Assembly: GCF_036311985.1 (NCBI RefSeq)
Contig: NZ_JAZDCJ010000038.1
DNA: 64,000 nucleotides
Origin: JAZDCJ01 sp036311985
Lineage (GTDB): Bacteria > Actinomycetota > Actinomycetes > Actinomycetales > Micrococcaceae
Strand: one strand, 5' to 3'
The notes under the pieces were generated by a model, which saw only the letters and a program-made list of their open reading frames with translations, had not been told where the DNA came from and made no database searches. Each line of letters opens with the position of its first letter. The first letter of the stretch is position 1. Of the stretch, positions 32,313 to 42,100 are shown piece after piece. The translations under genes were made by a program, and so were the position numbers.

Positions 32313-34856
32313 ATGCGTATTCCCCTTTCCTGGCTGCGCGAGTACACGCAGCTCCCCGCGGACGCGACCGCGGAAGACGTCATGGCCGAGCTCGTGAAGG
32401 TCGGCCTCGAGGAAGAGGACGTCCACCGTCCCGCCGACCAGATCAGCGGCCCCGTCGTCGTCGGGCAGGTGCTCGAGGTCGTCAAGGAGCCGCAGTCCAA
32501 CGGCAAGACGATCAACTGGTGCCAGGTCCGCGTCGTGCCCGAGGGAGCCCCCCAGACGCTCGCCGGCGACGGGATCGACCCCTCCGGCGTGCAGGGGATC
32601 GTCTGCGGTGCCCACAACTTCGAGGCCGGCGACAAGGTCGTCGTGACCCTGCCCGGCGCCGTGCTGCCCGGGGACTTCAGGATCAGCCCCCGCAAGACCT
32701 ACGGCCACGTCTCGGCCGGCATGATCGCCTCCTCGCGCGAGCTCGGGATCGGCGACGACCACGACGGGATCATCGTCCTGTCCCGGCTGGGCCTGGACCC
32801 GGAGCCCGGGACCGACGCCCTGGAGCTGCTCGGCCTGACCGACGAGGCCGCCGAGATCAACGTGACCCCGGACCGCGGCTACTGCTTCTCGCTGCGCGGG
32901 GTCGCCCGCGAGTACGCGCTGGCCACGGGGACCGGCTTCACCGATCCCGCGGCCGCCGTGGCCGTTCACCCCGCCACCGGGCCCGGGCACGAGGTCCGCC
33001 TCGAGGACCAGGCCCCGATCTACGGCACGCCGGGCTGCGACCGCTTCGTCGCCCGCACCGTGCGCGGGATCGACCCCGCCCGACCGACGCCGCCTTGGAT
33101 GGCCTCGCGCCTGCGGCTCGCCGGGATCCGCTCGATCTCGCTGCCCGTGGACATCTCCAACTACGTCATGCTCGAGCTCGGACAGCCGCTGCACTTCTAC
33201 GACGCCGCCGCGCTGCGCGGGGCGATCGTGGTGCGCCGCGCCCACGAGGGCGAGCGGCTGACGACGCTCGACGGCAAGGACCGCGCGCTGTCCACGGAGG
33301 ACCTCCTGATCACCGACGACCGCGGCCCGATCGGCCTGGCCGGCGTCATGGGCGGGGCCGAGACCGAGGTCGGCGACGCAACGGTGGACGTCCTCATCGA
33401 GTCCGCGCACTTCGACGCGATCTCGATGGGCCGCACGCGCCGGCGCCACAAGCTGCCCTCCGAGGCCTCCAAGCGCAACGAGCGCGGCGTCGACTGGGAA
33501 GTCGCCGACGAGGCGGCCCAGCGCGCCGTGGACCTGCTCGTCGAGCTCGCCGGCGGCGCGGCGGACACCACGGCGACGGACGTCGGAACGCGTCCCGCCC
33601 CCGTGGTCATCGAGCTCCCGGACGGCTTCGCCGCGGGACTGGTCGGGATCGACTACACGCCGGACCAGCTGCGCGCCTCCCTCGAGGGGATCGGCGCCCG
33701 GGTCGAGGAGTATGACGGCGGCCTGCGGGTCACGGCCCCGAGCTGGCGTCCCGACCTGGCCGTCAAGGAGGACCTCGTGGAGGAGGTCGCCCGCCTCGTC
33801 GGCTACGACCAGATCCCCGCGACGCTGCCCGTGGCCCCGCCGGGGCGCGGCCTGACCCGGGCCCAGCAGCAGCGCCGCCGCGTCCTGCAGGGGCTCGCCG
33901 ACGCCGGGCTGACCGAGGTGCTGAGCTATCCGTTCGCCTCCGCCGCGCAGAACGCCCTGTTCGGCGCGGCCGAGGCCGGCGCCGAGGTCGCCGCGGTCAG
34001 GCTCGCCAACCCGATCTCCTCCGAGTTCGGCTACCTGCGCACCTCCCTGCTGCCGGGGCTGCTCGAGACGGCCCGCCGCAACCACGGGCGCGGTTTCCGC
34101 GACCTGGCGCTCTACGAGGGCGGCCTCGTCTTCCTGCCGGGAGACACGCTGGGCTCCCCGGTCCTGCCGCCGCTCGGCGAGCTGCCGTCCCAGGAGGTCC
34201 TCGACGGGCTTCTGGCCGGCATCCCGGAGCAGCCGTGGCACCTGGCCGGGGTCCTGACGGGCCACGAGTCGGCCCCCGCCGCCGGGCACGCGCCCCGGGC
34301 GTGGGACCACGCCGACGCGATCGACGCCGCCTTGAGCGTCGGCGAGGTGCTCGGCGTCGAGATCGTCGTCGCCCAGGGCAGCCACCAGGCGTTCCACCCG
34401 GGCCGCACGGCAGCGCTGTCGCTGCGCACGGGCGAGCACCTCGGCTACGCGGGCGAGCTGCACCCGAAGCTGCTCAAGGAGCTCGACCTTCCGGTGCGCA
34501 CGGTGGCCTTCGAGCTCAACGCCCAGGCGGTCTTCGACGCCGCGGCCGACGTCATCGTGGCCCGGCCGATCTCCACCTACCCCGTCAGCACGCAGGACGT
34601 CGCGCTCGTCGTCGATGCCGGAGTCGTCGCGGCGGACGTGCTCGAGACGCTGCGCGAGGGCGCCGGTGGGCTGCTCGAGGACATCGCGCTCTTCGACGTC
34701 TACGCGGGGCCCGGGATCGAGGAGGGATCCAAGTCGCTCGCCTTCGGCCTGCGCTTCCGCGCCGCCGACCGCACCCTGACCGCCGACGAGGCCTCCGAGG
34801 CCCGTGCGGCGGCCGTCTCCGCAGCGGTCGAGCGGTTCGGGGCCGTCCAGCGCTGA
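32313..34856 (+). CDS. pheT: Phenylalanine-tRNA ligase, beta subunit
   Basis: 847-residue partner of PheS. It has an EMAP-like tRNA-binding domain (about 40-150), the B3/B4 editing region (HKLPSEASKRNERGVD), B5 (about 410-480), a catalytic-like core and the C-terminal anticodon-binding FDX-ACB domain (RPISTYPVSTQDVALVV). Length is normal for bacteria. It ends 43 bp from the convergent YbaK fusion gene. Confidence 0.96.
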   Translation: MRIPLSWLREYTQLPADATAEDVMAELVKVGLEEEDVHRPADQISGPVVVGQVLEVVKEPQSNGKTINWCQVRVVPEGAPQTLAGDGIDPSGVQGIVCGAHNFEAGDKVVVTLPGAVLPGDFRISPRKTYGHVSAGMIASSRELGIGDDHDGIIVLSRLGLDPEPGTDALELLGLTDEAAEINVTPDRGYCFSLRGVAREYALATGTGFTDPAAAVAVHPATGPGHEVRLEDQAPIYGTPGCDRFVARTVRGIDPARPTPPWMASRLRLAGIRSISLPVDISNYVMLELGQPLHFYDAAALRGAIVVRRAHEGERLTTLDGKDRALSTEDLLITDDRGPIGLAGVMGGAETEVGDATVDVLIESAHFDAISMGRTRRRHKLPSEASKRNERGVDWEVADEAAQRAVDLLVELAGGAADTTATDVGTRPAPVVIELPDGFAAGLVGIDYTPDQLRASLEGIGARVEEYDGGLRVTAPSWRPDLAVKEDLVEEVARLVGYDQIPATLPVAPPGRGLTRAQQQRRRVLQGLADAGLTEVLSYPFASAAQNALFGAAEAGAEVAAVRLANPISSEFGYLRTSLLPGLLETARRNHGRGFRDLALYEGGLVFLPGDTLGSPVLPPLGELPSQEVLDGLLAGIPEQPWHLAGVLTGHESAPAAGHAPRAWDHADAIDAALSVGEVLGVEIVVAQGSHQAFHPGRTAALSLRTGEHLGYAGELHPKLLKELDLPVRTVAFELNAQAVFDAAADVIVARPISTYPVSTQDVALVVDAGVVAADVLETLREGAGGLLEDIALFDVYAGPGIEEGSKSLAFGLRFRAADRTLTADEASEARAAAVSAAVERFGAVQR

Positions 34857-34899
34857 CGGAACCACCGGACGGTACGACGCCGGGGCCGGACGAACGGTG

Positions 34900-36024
34900 C
34901 TATCCGGCGTCGGAGATGTCAGCGAGCGTCGCGGCGAGCGCGGAGAGCGCCGCGTCGGCGTCGAGGCTCAGCCCGACGCCGTGGGCCCCACCGCCGATCG
35001 AGATCCGGCGCCCGGACAGCTCGAGGTCCGCGACCACGGGAAGGGGGCGCTGCGCCCCGAACGGCGTGATGGTGCCGCGCTCGTAGCCCGTGACCGAGCG
35101 CGCGGTCGCGGCATCCGGCATGGAGAGCCGGTTGGTGCCGAGCACGGCGCGGAGCTTGGCCCACGAGAACGTCCGGTCCCCGGGGACCAGGACCATCAGG
35201 TAGTCGTCTTCGCCGCGGCGGACGACGAGCGTCTTGGCGAGGTCGCGCGGCTCGATCCCGCGCGCGGCCGCTGCCTCCTCGAGGCTCGAGACCCGCCCGT
35301 GGCGGGTCTGCTCCACCTCCAGCCCGGCGGCGCGGGCGGCCGCGAGCGCCCGCGCGGCCCCGTCGTCCGCGGCCTCAGCCCCGGCGGGGGCGTCCGCTCC
35401 GCGGTGCCCCGCCCCACGCCCGGCGGCTCCGCCCGGCGTCGGACCGTCTTCCGGGCCCTGCGGTGCGTCCGGCGCGTCCGGCTGGTCTCCGGCCAGGGTG
35501 TAGGCCGAACCGTCGGCCGTGCGCTCCACGAGCCCCGCGTCGACGAGGTAGCGGCGGAGGGTGACCACGTCGTCCGTCATCGCTTCGAGGCGGCGGTTCA
35601 CGGCCGCCTCGTCGAGGCGCTCGCCGGGGGACAGGGCGCGCGACGCCGCCCATGCCAGGAGCCGGAGGCGCTGGGACGGCCGGGCCGGGTAGGTGCCGAT
35701 CCTCCCGTCCTCGACGAAGCGGTCGATCACCTCGTCGCCCGTCGCGGATCCGGATCCCGCCTCTGCCCGCGGCGCGGCGAGCGCGGCCTTGAGGGCCCCG
35801 GCGTCCACGCGCCAGCCGCCGGCGTCCTCCACGAGCAGCCCCGAGGCGGCGAGCCGGCGCAGCGCCTGCGGGCGGCGGGACCCGGACACGGTGGCGCCCG
35901 TGCGCCGGGCCTCCTCGGCCACGAGCTCCGCCAGGAGGATCCGCTGTTCGGTGTTGGCCAGGGCGGCGAGCATCGGCCGCCAGGCCTCGCGGGCGCGTTC
36001 CGCGCCCTCCTGTGGGGAACCCAT
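34900..36024 (-). CDS. wHTH-DUF2087-YbaK fusion (putative tRNA-editing deacylase)
   Basis: 374-residue fusion. Residues 15-85 look like a winged helix (ANTEQRILLAELVAEEARR). Residues 98-178 match DUF2087 (VIDRFVEDGRIGTYPARPSQ ... RRYLVDAGLVER). A Pro/Gly linker follows at 179-222. Residues 223-374 are a YbaK/ProX-type deacylase with DLAKTLVVRRGEDDYLMVLV and PFGAQRPLPVVADLEL. YbaK proteins hydrolyse misacylated tRNA; a DNA-binding-like N-terminus is unusual. ATG 36024 is preferred; GTG 36060 is possible, but a TAGGCT hexamer ends 1 nt before it. Confidence 0.82.
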   Translation of the reverse strand: MGSPQEGAERAREAWRPMLAALANTEQRILLAELVAEEARRTGATVSGSRRPQALRRLAASGLLVEDAGGWRVDAGALKAALAAPRAEAGSGSATGDEVIDRFVEDGRIGTYPARPSQRLRLLAWAASRALSPGERLDEAAVNRRLEAMTDDVVTLRRYLVDAGLVERTADGSAYTLAGDQPDAPDAPQGPEDGPTPGGAAGRGAGHRGADAPAGAEAADDGAARALAAARAAGLEVEQTRHGRVSSLEEAAAARGIEPRDLAKTLVVRRGEDDYLMVLVPGDRTFSWAKLRAVLGTNRLSMPDAATARSVTGYERGTITPFGAQRPLPVVADLELSGRRISIGGGAHGVGLSLDADAALSALAATLADISDAG

Positions 36025-36084
36025 GCCGGCCACCGTCCCTTCGCGTCTGCCGTGGTGCACCAGCCTAGTCCCGGGGCGCGAGCG

Positions 36085-36969
36085 CTAGAACTCCTCGCCG
36101 TCGGCGATGACCGCGGCGGCCGGCCCCACGAGCAGGGGATCGGGCACGCCGACGAGCGCGTGGTCCTTGCCCTCGTACTCGAAGAGGCTCAGGACGTGGC
36201 GCATCGCGGCGACGCGGGCACGCTTCTTGTCGTTGGACTTCACCACGGTCCACGGCGCCCACGCGGTGTCCGTTTCCTTGAACATGGCCTCCTTGGCCTC
36301 GGTATAGGCCTCCCACTTGTCGAGGGAGGCGAGGTCCATGGGGGAGAGCTTCCACTGCCGCACGGGGTCGATCTGGCGGATCGTGAAGCGCGTGAGCTGC
36401 TCCGCCCGGGAGACGGAGAACCAGAACTTCACGAGGTCGATCCCGTCGTCCACGAGGAGCTTCTCGAACGCGGGCGTCTGGGCGATGAATCGCTCGTACT
36501 CCTGGCGCGAACAGAAGCCCATGACGCGCTCGACGCCGGTCCTGTTGTACCAGCTGCGGTCGAACATCACGATCTCGCCGGCGGCGGGGAAGTGCTGCAC
36601 GTAGCGCTGGTAGTACCACTGGGACTCCTCCCGCTCGCTCGGCTTCTCGAGCGCGACGACGTGCGCGCCGCGGGGATTCAGGTGCTCCGTGAAGCGCTTG
36701 ATCGTGCCGCCCTTGCCTGCGGCGTCGCGCCCCTCGAAGACGAGCAGGAGGCGCCGGCCCGTCGACTTCACCCAGTTCTGCAGCTTGAGCAGCTCGATCT
36801 GCAGGAGGCGCTTCTCGAGCTCGTAGGCGTCGCGGTCCATGCGCTCGCCGTAGGGGTAGTCCTGCCGCCAGGTGTCGACGGGGGAGCCGTCGGAGGCCAG
36901 GAGCACGGGGTCGTCGTCGTCCTCGTCGAGGACGGTGTAGCCGAGGCCGTTCAGGTCGAGCTGGTTCAT
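36085..36969 (-). CDS. ppk2: Polyphosphate kinase 2
   Basis: 294-residue PPK2-family enzyme that moves phosphate between polyphosphate and nucleotides. Walker A is FEGRDAAGKGGTIKR, Walker B EIVMFDRSWYNR and the lid region PVRQWKLSPMDLASLDKW. A single PPK2 domain is present. An acidic N-terminal leader of ~50 residues precedes it. The start is an ATG 6 nt after TAGCTT. It is divergent from the PPTase gene, and their -10 hexamers overlap. Confidence 0.93.
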   Translation of the reverse strand: MNQLDLNGLGYTVLDEDDDDPVLLASDGSPVDTWRQDYPYGERMDRDAYELEKRLLQIELLKLQNWVKSTGRRLLLVFEGRDAAGKGGTIKRFTEHLNPRGAHVVALEKPSEREESQWYYQRYVQHFPAAGEIVMFDRSWYNRTGVERVMGFCSRQEYERFIAQTPAFEKLLVDDGIDLVKFWFSVSRAEQLTRFTIRQIDPVRQWKLSPMDLASLDKWEAYTEAKEAMFKETDTAWAPWTVVKSNDKKRARVAAMRHVLSLFEYEGKDHALVGVPDPLLVGPAAAVIADGEEF

Positions 36970-36975
36970 GGGCCC

Positions 36976-36985
36976 AAGCTAGTCT
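36976..36985. promoter_or_regulatory. Overlapping divergent -10 hexamers of ppk2 and the PPTase gene
   Basis: Minus-strand TAGCTT (36976-36981) serves ppk2 with a 6-nt gap to ATG. Plus-strand TAGTCT (36980-36985) lies 6 nt before a GTG that opens a 4-codon ORF. The two hexamers share two bases, so only one polymerase could occupy them at a time. Confidence 0.55.
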
Positions 36986-36991
36986 GGGGGC

Positions 36992-37006
36992 GTGAACGAG
37001 CGGTGA
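36992..37006 (+). other. Possible 4-codon leader ORF before the PPTase gene
   Basis: GTGAACGAGCGGTGA follows TAGTCT at the same 6-nt distance used by true leaderless genes here. The PPTase GTG comes 18 nt after its stop, behind GGGAGGAGG. Translation is not proven. Confidence 0.3.
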
Positions 37007-37024
37007 ACGGGAGGAGGTCCCCGG

Positions 37025-37768
37025 GTGGTGACCGACGTGTCCTTCCTCGCGGGCAGCGTGCCCGTGCCCGCCGCGGGCCGATCCGTGCTGCTCGCGGCCG
37101 CCCCGCTCGCGGCAGGTTCCGGCCTGCCGCGCGCGTGGCTGGGCGGGATGGAGGCGGCGCGCGCGGCGGCCCACCTCGCCGGAGCGCCGCGGGACCGCTT
37201 CACCGCGGGCCGGCTCCTGGTCCGGCAGCTCGCCTCCGCCGCCTGGGGACTCGGCGCGCCGGCCGGGCTGGCCCTGGAGCAGCGGTGTCCGCGCTGCGGG
37301 AGCGGCGGCCACGGCCGGCCGGTGCTGACGCGGGGTGGACGGGAGCTGCCGTGGGCGCTGAGCTACTCGCGCTGCGCGGGCTGGCTCCTGCTGGCCGGAC
37401 TCGAGGACGACGCCGGGGCGCGCCTGGGCGTGGACCTCGCCGATCCAGCGGACCCGGCGTTCGCGGAGCCGGCGCTCGACGCCGTCGTCCTCTCCGCCGC
37501 CGAACGCGCCCTGCTCGCGGCGCTTCCCGCGGCCGGACGCCCGGCACGGCGCGCCCGGTGGTGGGCCGCCAAGGAGGCCCTGGGCAAGGCCCTCGGGGAG
37601 GGCATCACCGGCCCCGGCGGGCCGCCCGCGGTCGAGGGCGCGGGGAGGCATCCGGCCCTCGGGCTCGACGGCGCCCTGCTGGCCCACCCCGGTCTGTCCT
37701 GGGAGGCCCCCGCCGGGCTTACGGCCGCGCTGGTGCTGCTGCCGGGAACGGCGGCAGCGACTCGCTGA
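37025..37768 (+). CDS. 4'-phosphopantetheinyl transferase (Sfp-like)
   Basis: 247-residue PPTase, likely to convert apo carrier domains to holo form using CoA. Visible are FTAGRLLVRQLA (52-70), RCPRCGSGGHGRPVL (87-101), ALSYSRCAGW (111-120), the Mg region GVDLAD (135-140) and WWAAKEALGKALG (179-191). The usual GVDxE is GVDLA here, so the second acidic residue is missing or replaced by the nearby Asp. It starts at GTG with GGGAGGAGG 7 nt upstream. Its last 50 bases overlap the convergent M1 peptidase gene, next to the Pls synthetase that needs such an enzyme. Confidence 0.85.
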   Translation: MVTDVSFLAGSVPVPAAGRSVLLAAAPLAAGSGLPRAWLGGMEAARAAAHLAGAPRDRFTAGRLLVRQLASAAWGLGAPAGLALEQRCPRCGSGGHGRPVLTRGGRELPWALSYSRCAGWLLLAGLEDDAGARLGVDLADPADPAFAEPALDAVVLSAAERALLAALPAAGRPARRARWWAAKEALGKALGEGITGPGGPPAVEGAGRHPALGLDGALLAHPGLSWEAPAGLTAALVLLPGTAAATR

Positions 37769-39116
37769 ACAGCCACGGAGCCAGGACGGCCTCGGCGGAG
37801 AACCCTTCCGGAGCGTGGTCGTCGACATGCCGCACGAAGCACGCATGGTCCACGGTCCCGTGGCGCCGCGAGCCCGTCCAGGCCCGCAGCATGGCGAAGA
37901 AGACGTGGTCCCCGAGCGAGGCGCGCAGGGCGTGGACGGCGAGGGCGCCGCGCTTGTAGACGCGGTCGTCGAACATGTCCTCCGGACCGGGATCCCCGAC
38001 CCGGAGGTCCTGGGGCAGCCGGGACAGCATCGACCACGCGTCGCGGGCGCGCGCGGTGCAGTCGGGGCCGCCCGAGGCCTCGGACCAGATCCACTCGGCG
38101 TAGCAGGCGAATCCCTCGTGCATCCAGATGTCGCGCCACGCGCCGGCAGTGAGCGAATTGCCGAACCACTGGTGGGAGAGCTCGTGGGCGATCAGGCGCT
38201 GCTGCTCCCAGCCCGGGGCCAGGTGGTTGCGCCCCAGGATCGAGATCCCCTGGGCCTCGAGCGGGATCTCCAGCTCGTCCTCGGTCACCACCACGGTGTA
38301 GGCACCGAAGGGATACGGGCCGAAGGCCTCGCTGAACGCGGCCATCATCTCCGGCTGCCGGGCGAGGGCCCGGCGGGCCGCGGGGACCAGGGGCGCGGGG
38401 GCGGCGAGGTCCTGCCGCGGCAGGGGCTCGGCGGCCACGTGCCGGGCGTGTCCGGTCCCCGTTCCGGCCTCGGCCAGGGATTCCAGCCCGTAGCGCCCGA
38501 TCTGCAGCGTGGCCAGGTAGGTGGCCATGGGCTCTTCCTGGACGTAGTGCCACGACTCGCGGCTCGCCTTGCGCCCGTGACCCACGAGCGTGCCGTTGCA
38601 GACGGCCCGGTAGCCGGCGTCGGTGCTGACGCGGACCTCGAACGGGGCCTTCTGGCTCGGGTGGTCGTTGCACGGGAACCAGGTCGCCGCGCCCGTCGGC
38701 TGGCCGGCGACGAGGACGCCGTCCTCGAGTTCCTCCCAGCCGATCTCGCCCCACGGGCCGCGGCGGGGCCGGGGATTGCCGCCGTAGCGGATGTCCAGCT
38801 CGAACCGCGAGCCCTCGGGCAGCGGTGCGGCCGGCGTGATGACGAGGCGCCCGTTGCGGTGCGCGAACCGGGCGGGCTTGCGGGCATCGACGAGGATCTT
38901 CGAGGCCGTCAGGCCCACGAGGTCCAGCTCGATCCGATCCAGCTCCGCCAGCGCCGTGGCGGAGACCCTGGCCCGGCCGTCGAGCCGGTTGCCGGCGAGC
39001 TTGCACTCGAGGTCCAGGACGTAGCGGAGCACGCGGTAGCCCGGGCTGCCCGAGCCGGGCGCGTACGGGTCCGGCAGGGCGGTCGCGTCGTCGTTCTTCT
39101 TGGTCTTGGGGCTCAT
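37719..39116 (-). CDS. Short M1-family metallopeptidase, coupled to the Pls synthetase
   Basis: 465-residue aminopeptidase. The zinc site is HELSH (H311, E312, H315) with E334 in IWMHEGFA, a complete HExxHx18E. The exopeptidase GAMEN stretch is replaced by LEAQG (287-290), as in other short actinobacterial members. The large C-terminal domain of PepN is absent. The ATG overlaps the Pls stop codon (ATGA). M1 peptidases near Pls synthetases have been linked to degradation of epsilon-polylysine in Streptomyces, so product trimming or self-protection is likely. There is no signal peptide. Confidence 0.88.
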   Translation of the reverse strand: MSPKTKKNDDATALPDPYAPGSGSPGYRVLRYVLDLECKLAGNRLDGRARVSATALAELDRIELDLVGLTASKILVDARKPARFAHRNGRLVITPAAPLPEGSRFELDIRYGGNPRPRRGPWGEIGWEELEDGVLVAGQPTGAATWFPCNDHPSQKAPFEVRVSTDAGYRAVCNGTLVGHGRKASRESWHYVQEEPMATYLATLQIGRYGLESLAEAGTGTGHARHVAAEPLPRQDLAAPAPLVPAARRALARQPEMMAAFSEAFGPYPFGAYTVVVTEDELEIPLEAQGISILGRNHLAPGWEQQRLIAHELSHQWFGNSLTAGAWRDIWMHEGFACYAEWIWSEASGGPDCTARARDAWSMLSRLPQDLRVGDPGPEDMFDDRVYKRGALAVHALRASLGDHVFFAMLRAWTGSRRHGTVDHACFVRHVDDHAPEGFSAEAVLAPWLFSESLPPFPAAAPARP

Positions 39117-42100
39117 GTGGCGGGACGGCTCCAGGGCTTGACGGGGTTGCCCATCCAGTAGCTGGACGGAGGGACGTTTTCTCCACGCATGACGAGCGAC
39201 GCCGGGCCGACCGTCGCGCCGTCGGAGAGCGAGGCCGCGGGCAGGATGACGCCGTGCGGGCCCATGGTCGAACCGGCACCGAGGGACACCGTGTCGATCG
39301 CCATGACGCGGTCGTGGAACAAGTGGGTCTGCACGACGCAGCCCCGGTTCACGGTCGAGGAGTCGCCGAGCGAGACGAGGTCGGCCTCCGGCAGCCAGTA
39401 GCTCTCGCACCAGACGCCGTGGCCGATCCGGGCCCCCAGCGCCCTGAGGAACCAGACCAGGGCGGGCGTGCCCGCCGCGGAGCGGGCGAACCACGGGGCG
39501 CAGACCATCTCGATGAAGGTGTCGACGACCTCGTTGCGCCAGATGAACGAGCTCCACAGCGGGTGCTCGCCGGCACGGATGGGGCCGACCAGGACCCACT
39601 TGGCGACGACGGCGGAGCCGGCCGCGAGGGCGCCCGCGGCGAGCATGACCGCGCCGCTCAGGGCCGCCGCCGTGGCGTATCCGGCCCACAGGGCCAGGGC
39701 GTCGAGGGCCGCGAGCACCAAGGCCGCGACGCCGACGGTCACGACGACGGGCACGAACCGGCAGAGCTCCCAGACGGCGCGGGCCACCTTGAGCCGTGCA
39801 GGGGGATTGAAGGTCCGGGACTCGTCGGAGGCGACGGCGGTGCGGCGCAGCCTGACGGGCGGGCTGCCGAGCCACGAGGATCCGGCCTTGGCCTTGGGCG
39901 GGGTGGCCGAGAGGACGGCGACGAGTCCGTTCTTCGGGACGCGCCGCCCCGCGCCGGCCATGCCCGAATTGCCGAGGAACGCCCGCTTGCCGATCTTCGC
40001 CGGCGCGATCCGCATCCATCCGCCCCCGAGCTCGTAGGAGGCGACCATCGTGTCATCGGCCAGGAAGGCGCCGGAGCCGATCGTGGTCATCTTGGGCAGC
40101 AGCAGGACGGTGGACGCCTCGACGTCGCGGCCGACCTTGGCGCCGAGGATCCGGAGCCAGGCCGGGGTGAAGAGGCTCGCATACAAAGGGAAGAGGAGGT
40201 CCCGGGCCATGTCCAGGAGGCGCTCGGTGGCCCACACCTGCCAGCCGACCCGGCTGCGGACGGGATGCCAGCCCTCGGTGATGCCGATCGAGAGCAGCCG
40301 GACGGCGCCGGCGATGAGGACCATGTTTACGGCGAACCAGACGGCCGCCGCGAGGGGGACCGCGGCCAGCAGCTGCGGCAGCGCCGCGGACAGGCCGGGG
40401 GCGCCGCGCATCATGAGCGCGGCGGCGGCCGCGGCGGCGGCAACGCCGGCATAGGGAACGAGGGACAGCGAGGCCGAGGCGATGCCGAAGCCCACCGTGG
40501 CCGCCGCGCGCTGACGCCGCCGCTCGTCGGGCCAGCCGGGCTTGGCCTTGCCGGTGCGCGTGGCGGGGGAGCCCGAGTAGGCCAGCCCGGGGCGCGTGGT
40601 GCCGGCCACCGCGGAGCCGGGGGCGATCTCGGCGTCGTCGGCGACGACCGCGCCGGGAAGCAGCGTGCTCCGCGCCCCGACGGTCGCTCCCGCTCCGACC
40701 TTGACGTGCCCGACGTGGATGCGGTCGCCGTCGAGCCAGTAGCCCGACAGGTCGACCTCCGGCTCGATCGCGGCCCCGCGGCCGAGGGTCAGCATGCCCG
40801 TCACCGGGGGGACCGAGTGCAGGGTGGTGTCGCGGCCGATCCTGGCGCCGAGTGCCCGCGCGTAGTAGGGGACCCACGTGGCGCTCGCGAGGCTGACGGG
40901 ATCGACGAGGTCGGAGATCTGCTGCGCGAGCCACAAGCGCAGGTGCACCTTGCCGGAGCGCGGGTAGGAGCCCGGCTCGAGCCCGCGGAGCAGGATGCGC
41001 GCGGCCACCACGGTGAGCGCCATCCGGCCCGGCGGGCTGACGAAGACCAGCCAGCAGGCGAGGACCCACCACCAGGACACGGTGGGCGCGGCGGTGAAGC
41101 CGCCCCACGCCGACAGGAGGTTGTTCGCCGCCATGGCGTAGGTCAGCCAGCGCATGCCGACGAGGATGAACAGGGGGATGCCCATGAGGGTCTGGAAGAC
41201 CTGGGCCTTGCGCGTCGTGCGGCGCACGGTGCGCGGGTCGACGGGCGCCGCGGCGACATGGCCGCCGAGGGACTCGATGAGGGCCCCCACGCGGGGATGC
41301 GAGTAGACGTCGCCGACCGTCACGGATGGATAGCGGGCCCGCAGCGCGGAGACGAGCTGGGCCGCGGAGAGCGATCCGCCGCCGCTCGCGAAAAAGTCGG
41401 CGTCGAGGCTCGTCGCGGGCGCGCCGAGGACGGCACCCCACTGCTCGACGATCCAGCGGGCATCCTCGTCGAGCTCAGGGAGGGAGCCCTCGGCGTCCCC
41501 CACCCCGGGGAGCGGCCAGGGGAGCGCGTCGCGGTCCACCTTGCCGCTCGTCTTGGTCGGGAGGTCCGCGACGACGGCGAGGAGCGGGACGAGTGCTGCC
41601 GGGAGCTCTTGGGCGAGGTGTGCGCGCGCGGCGTCGAGGTCGTGCTCCGGCGCCGCGGCGAGGTAGCCGACGAGGACCTGGTTGCCCGCCGCCGTCGTCT
41701 TGACCGCGGCCGCCGCACCGGAGACGCCGGGAAGGGCCTGGAGGGCCGCGTCGACCTCGCCGAGCTCGATCCGGCGCCCGCCGAGCTTGACCTGCTCGTC
41801 CGCCCGGCCCACGAACAGCAGGCCCTCCGGGTCGGCGACGACGAGGTCCCCGGAACGGTAGGCGCGCTCCCAGCCGAGGGTGTCCATGGGCGCGTACTTC
41901 TCGGCGTCCTTGGCGGGATCGAGGTAGCGGGCCAGGCCGACGCCGCCGATGATGAGCTGACCCGTCTCTCCGTCGCCGACGGGCACGCCGGCGTCGTCCA
42001 CGACGGCGAGGTCCCAGCCGTCGAGCGGCAGGCCGATCCGCACCGGTCCCCGCCCGTCCATCCGCGCGGCGCAGGCGACCACGGTCGCCTCCGTCGGGCC

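Noticed and set aside
31047..34865. 1272-codon antisense ORF opposite pheST
   Set aside because: Shadow of high-GC coding sequence; composition is low-complexity and the opposite strand encodes intact PheS and PheT.
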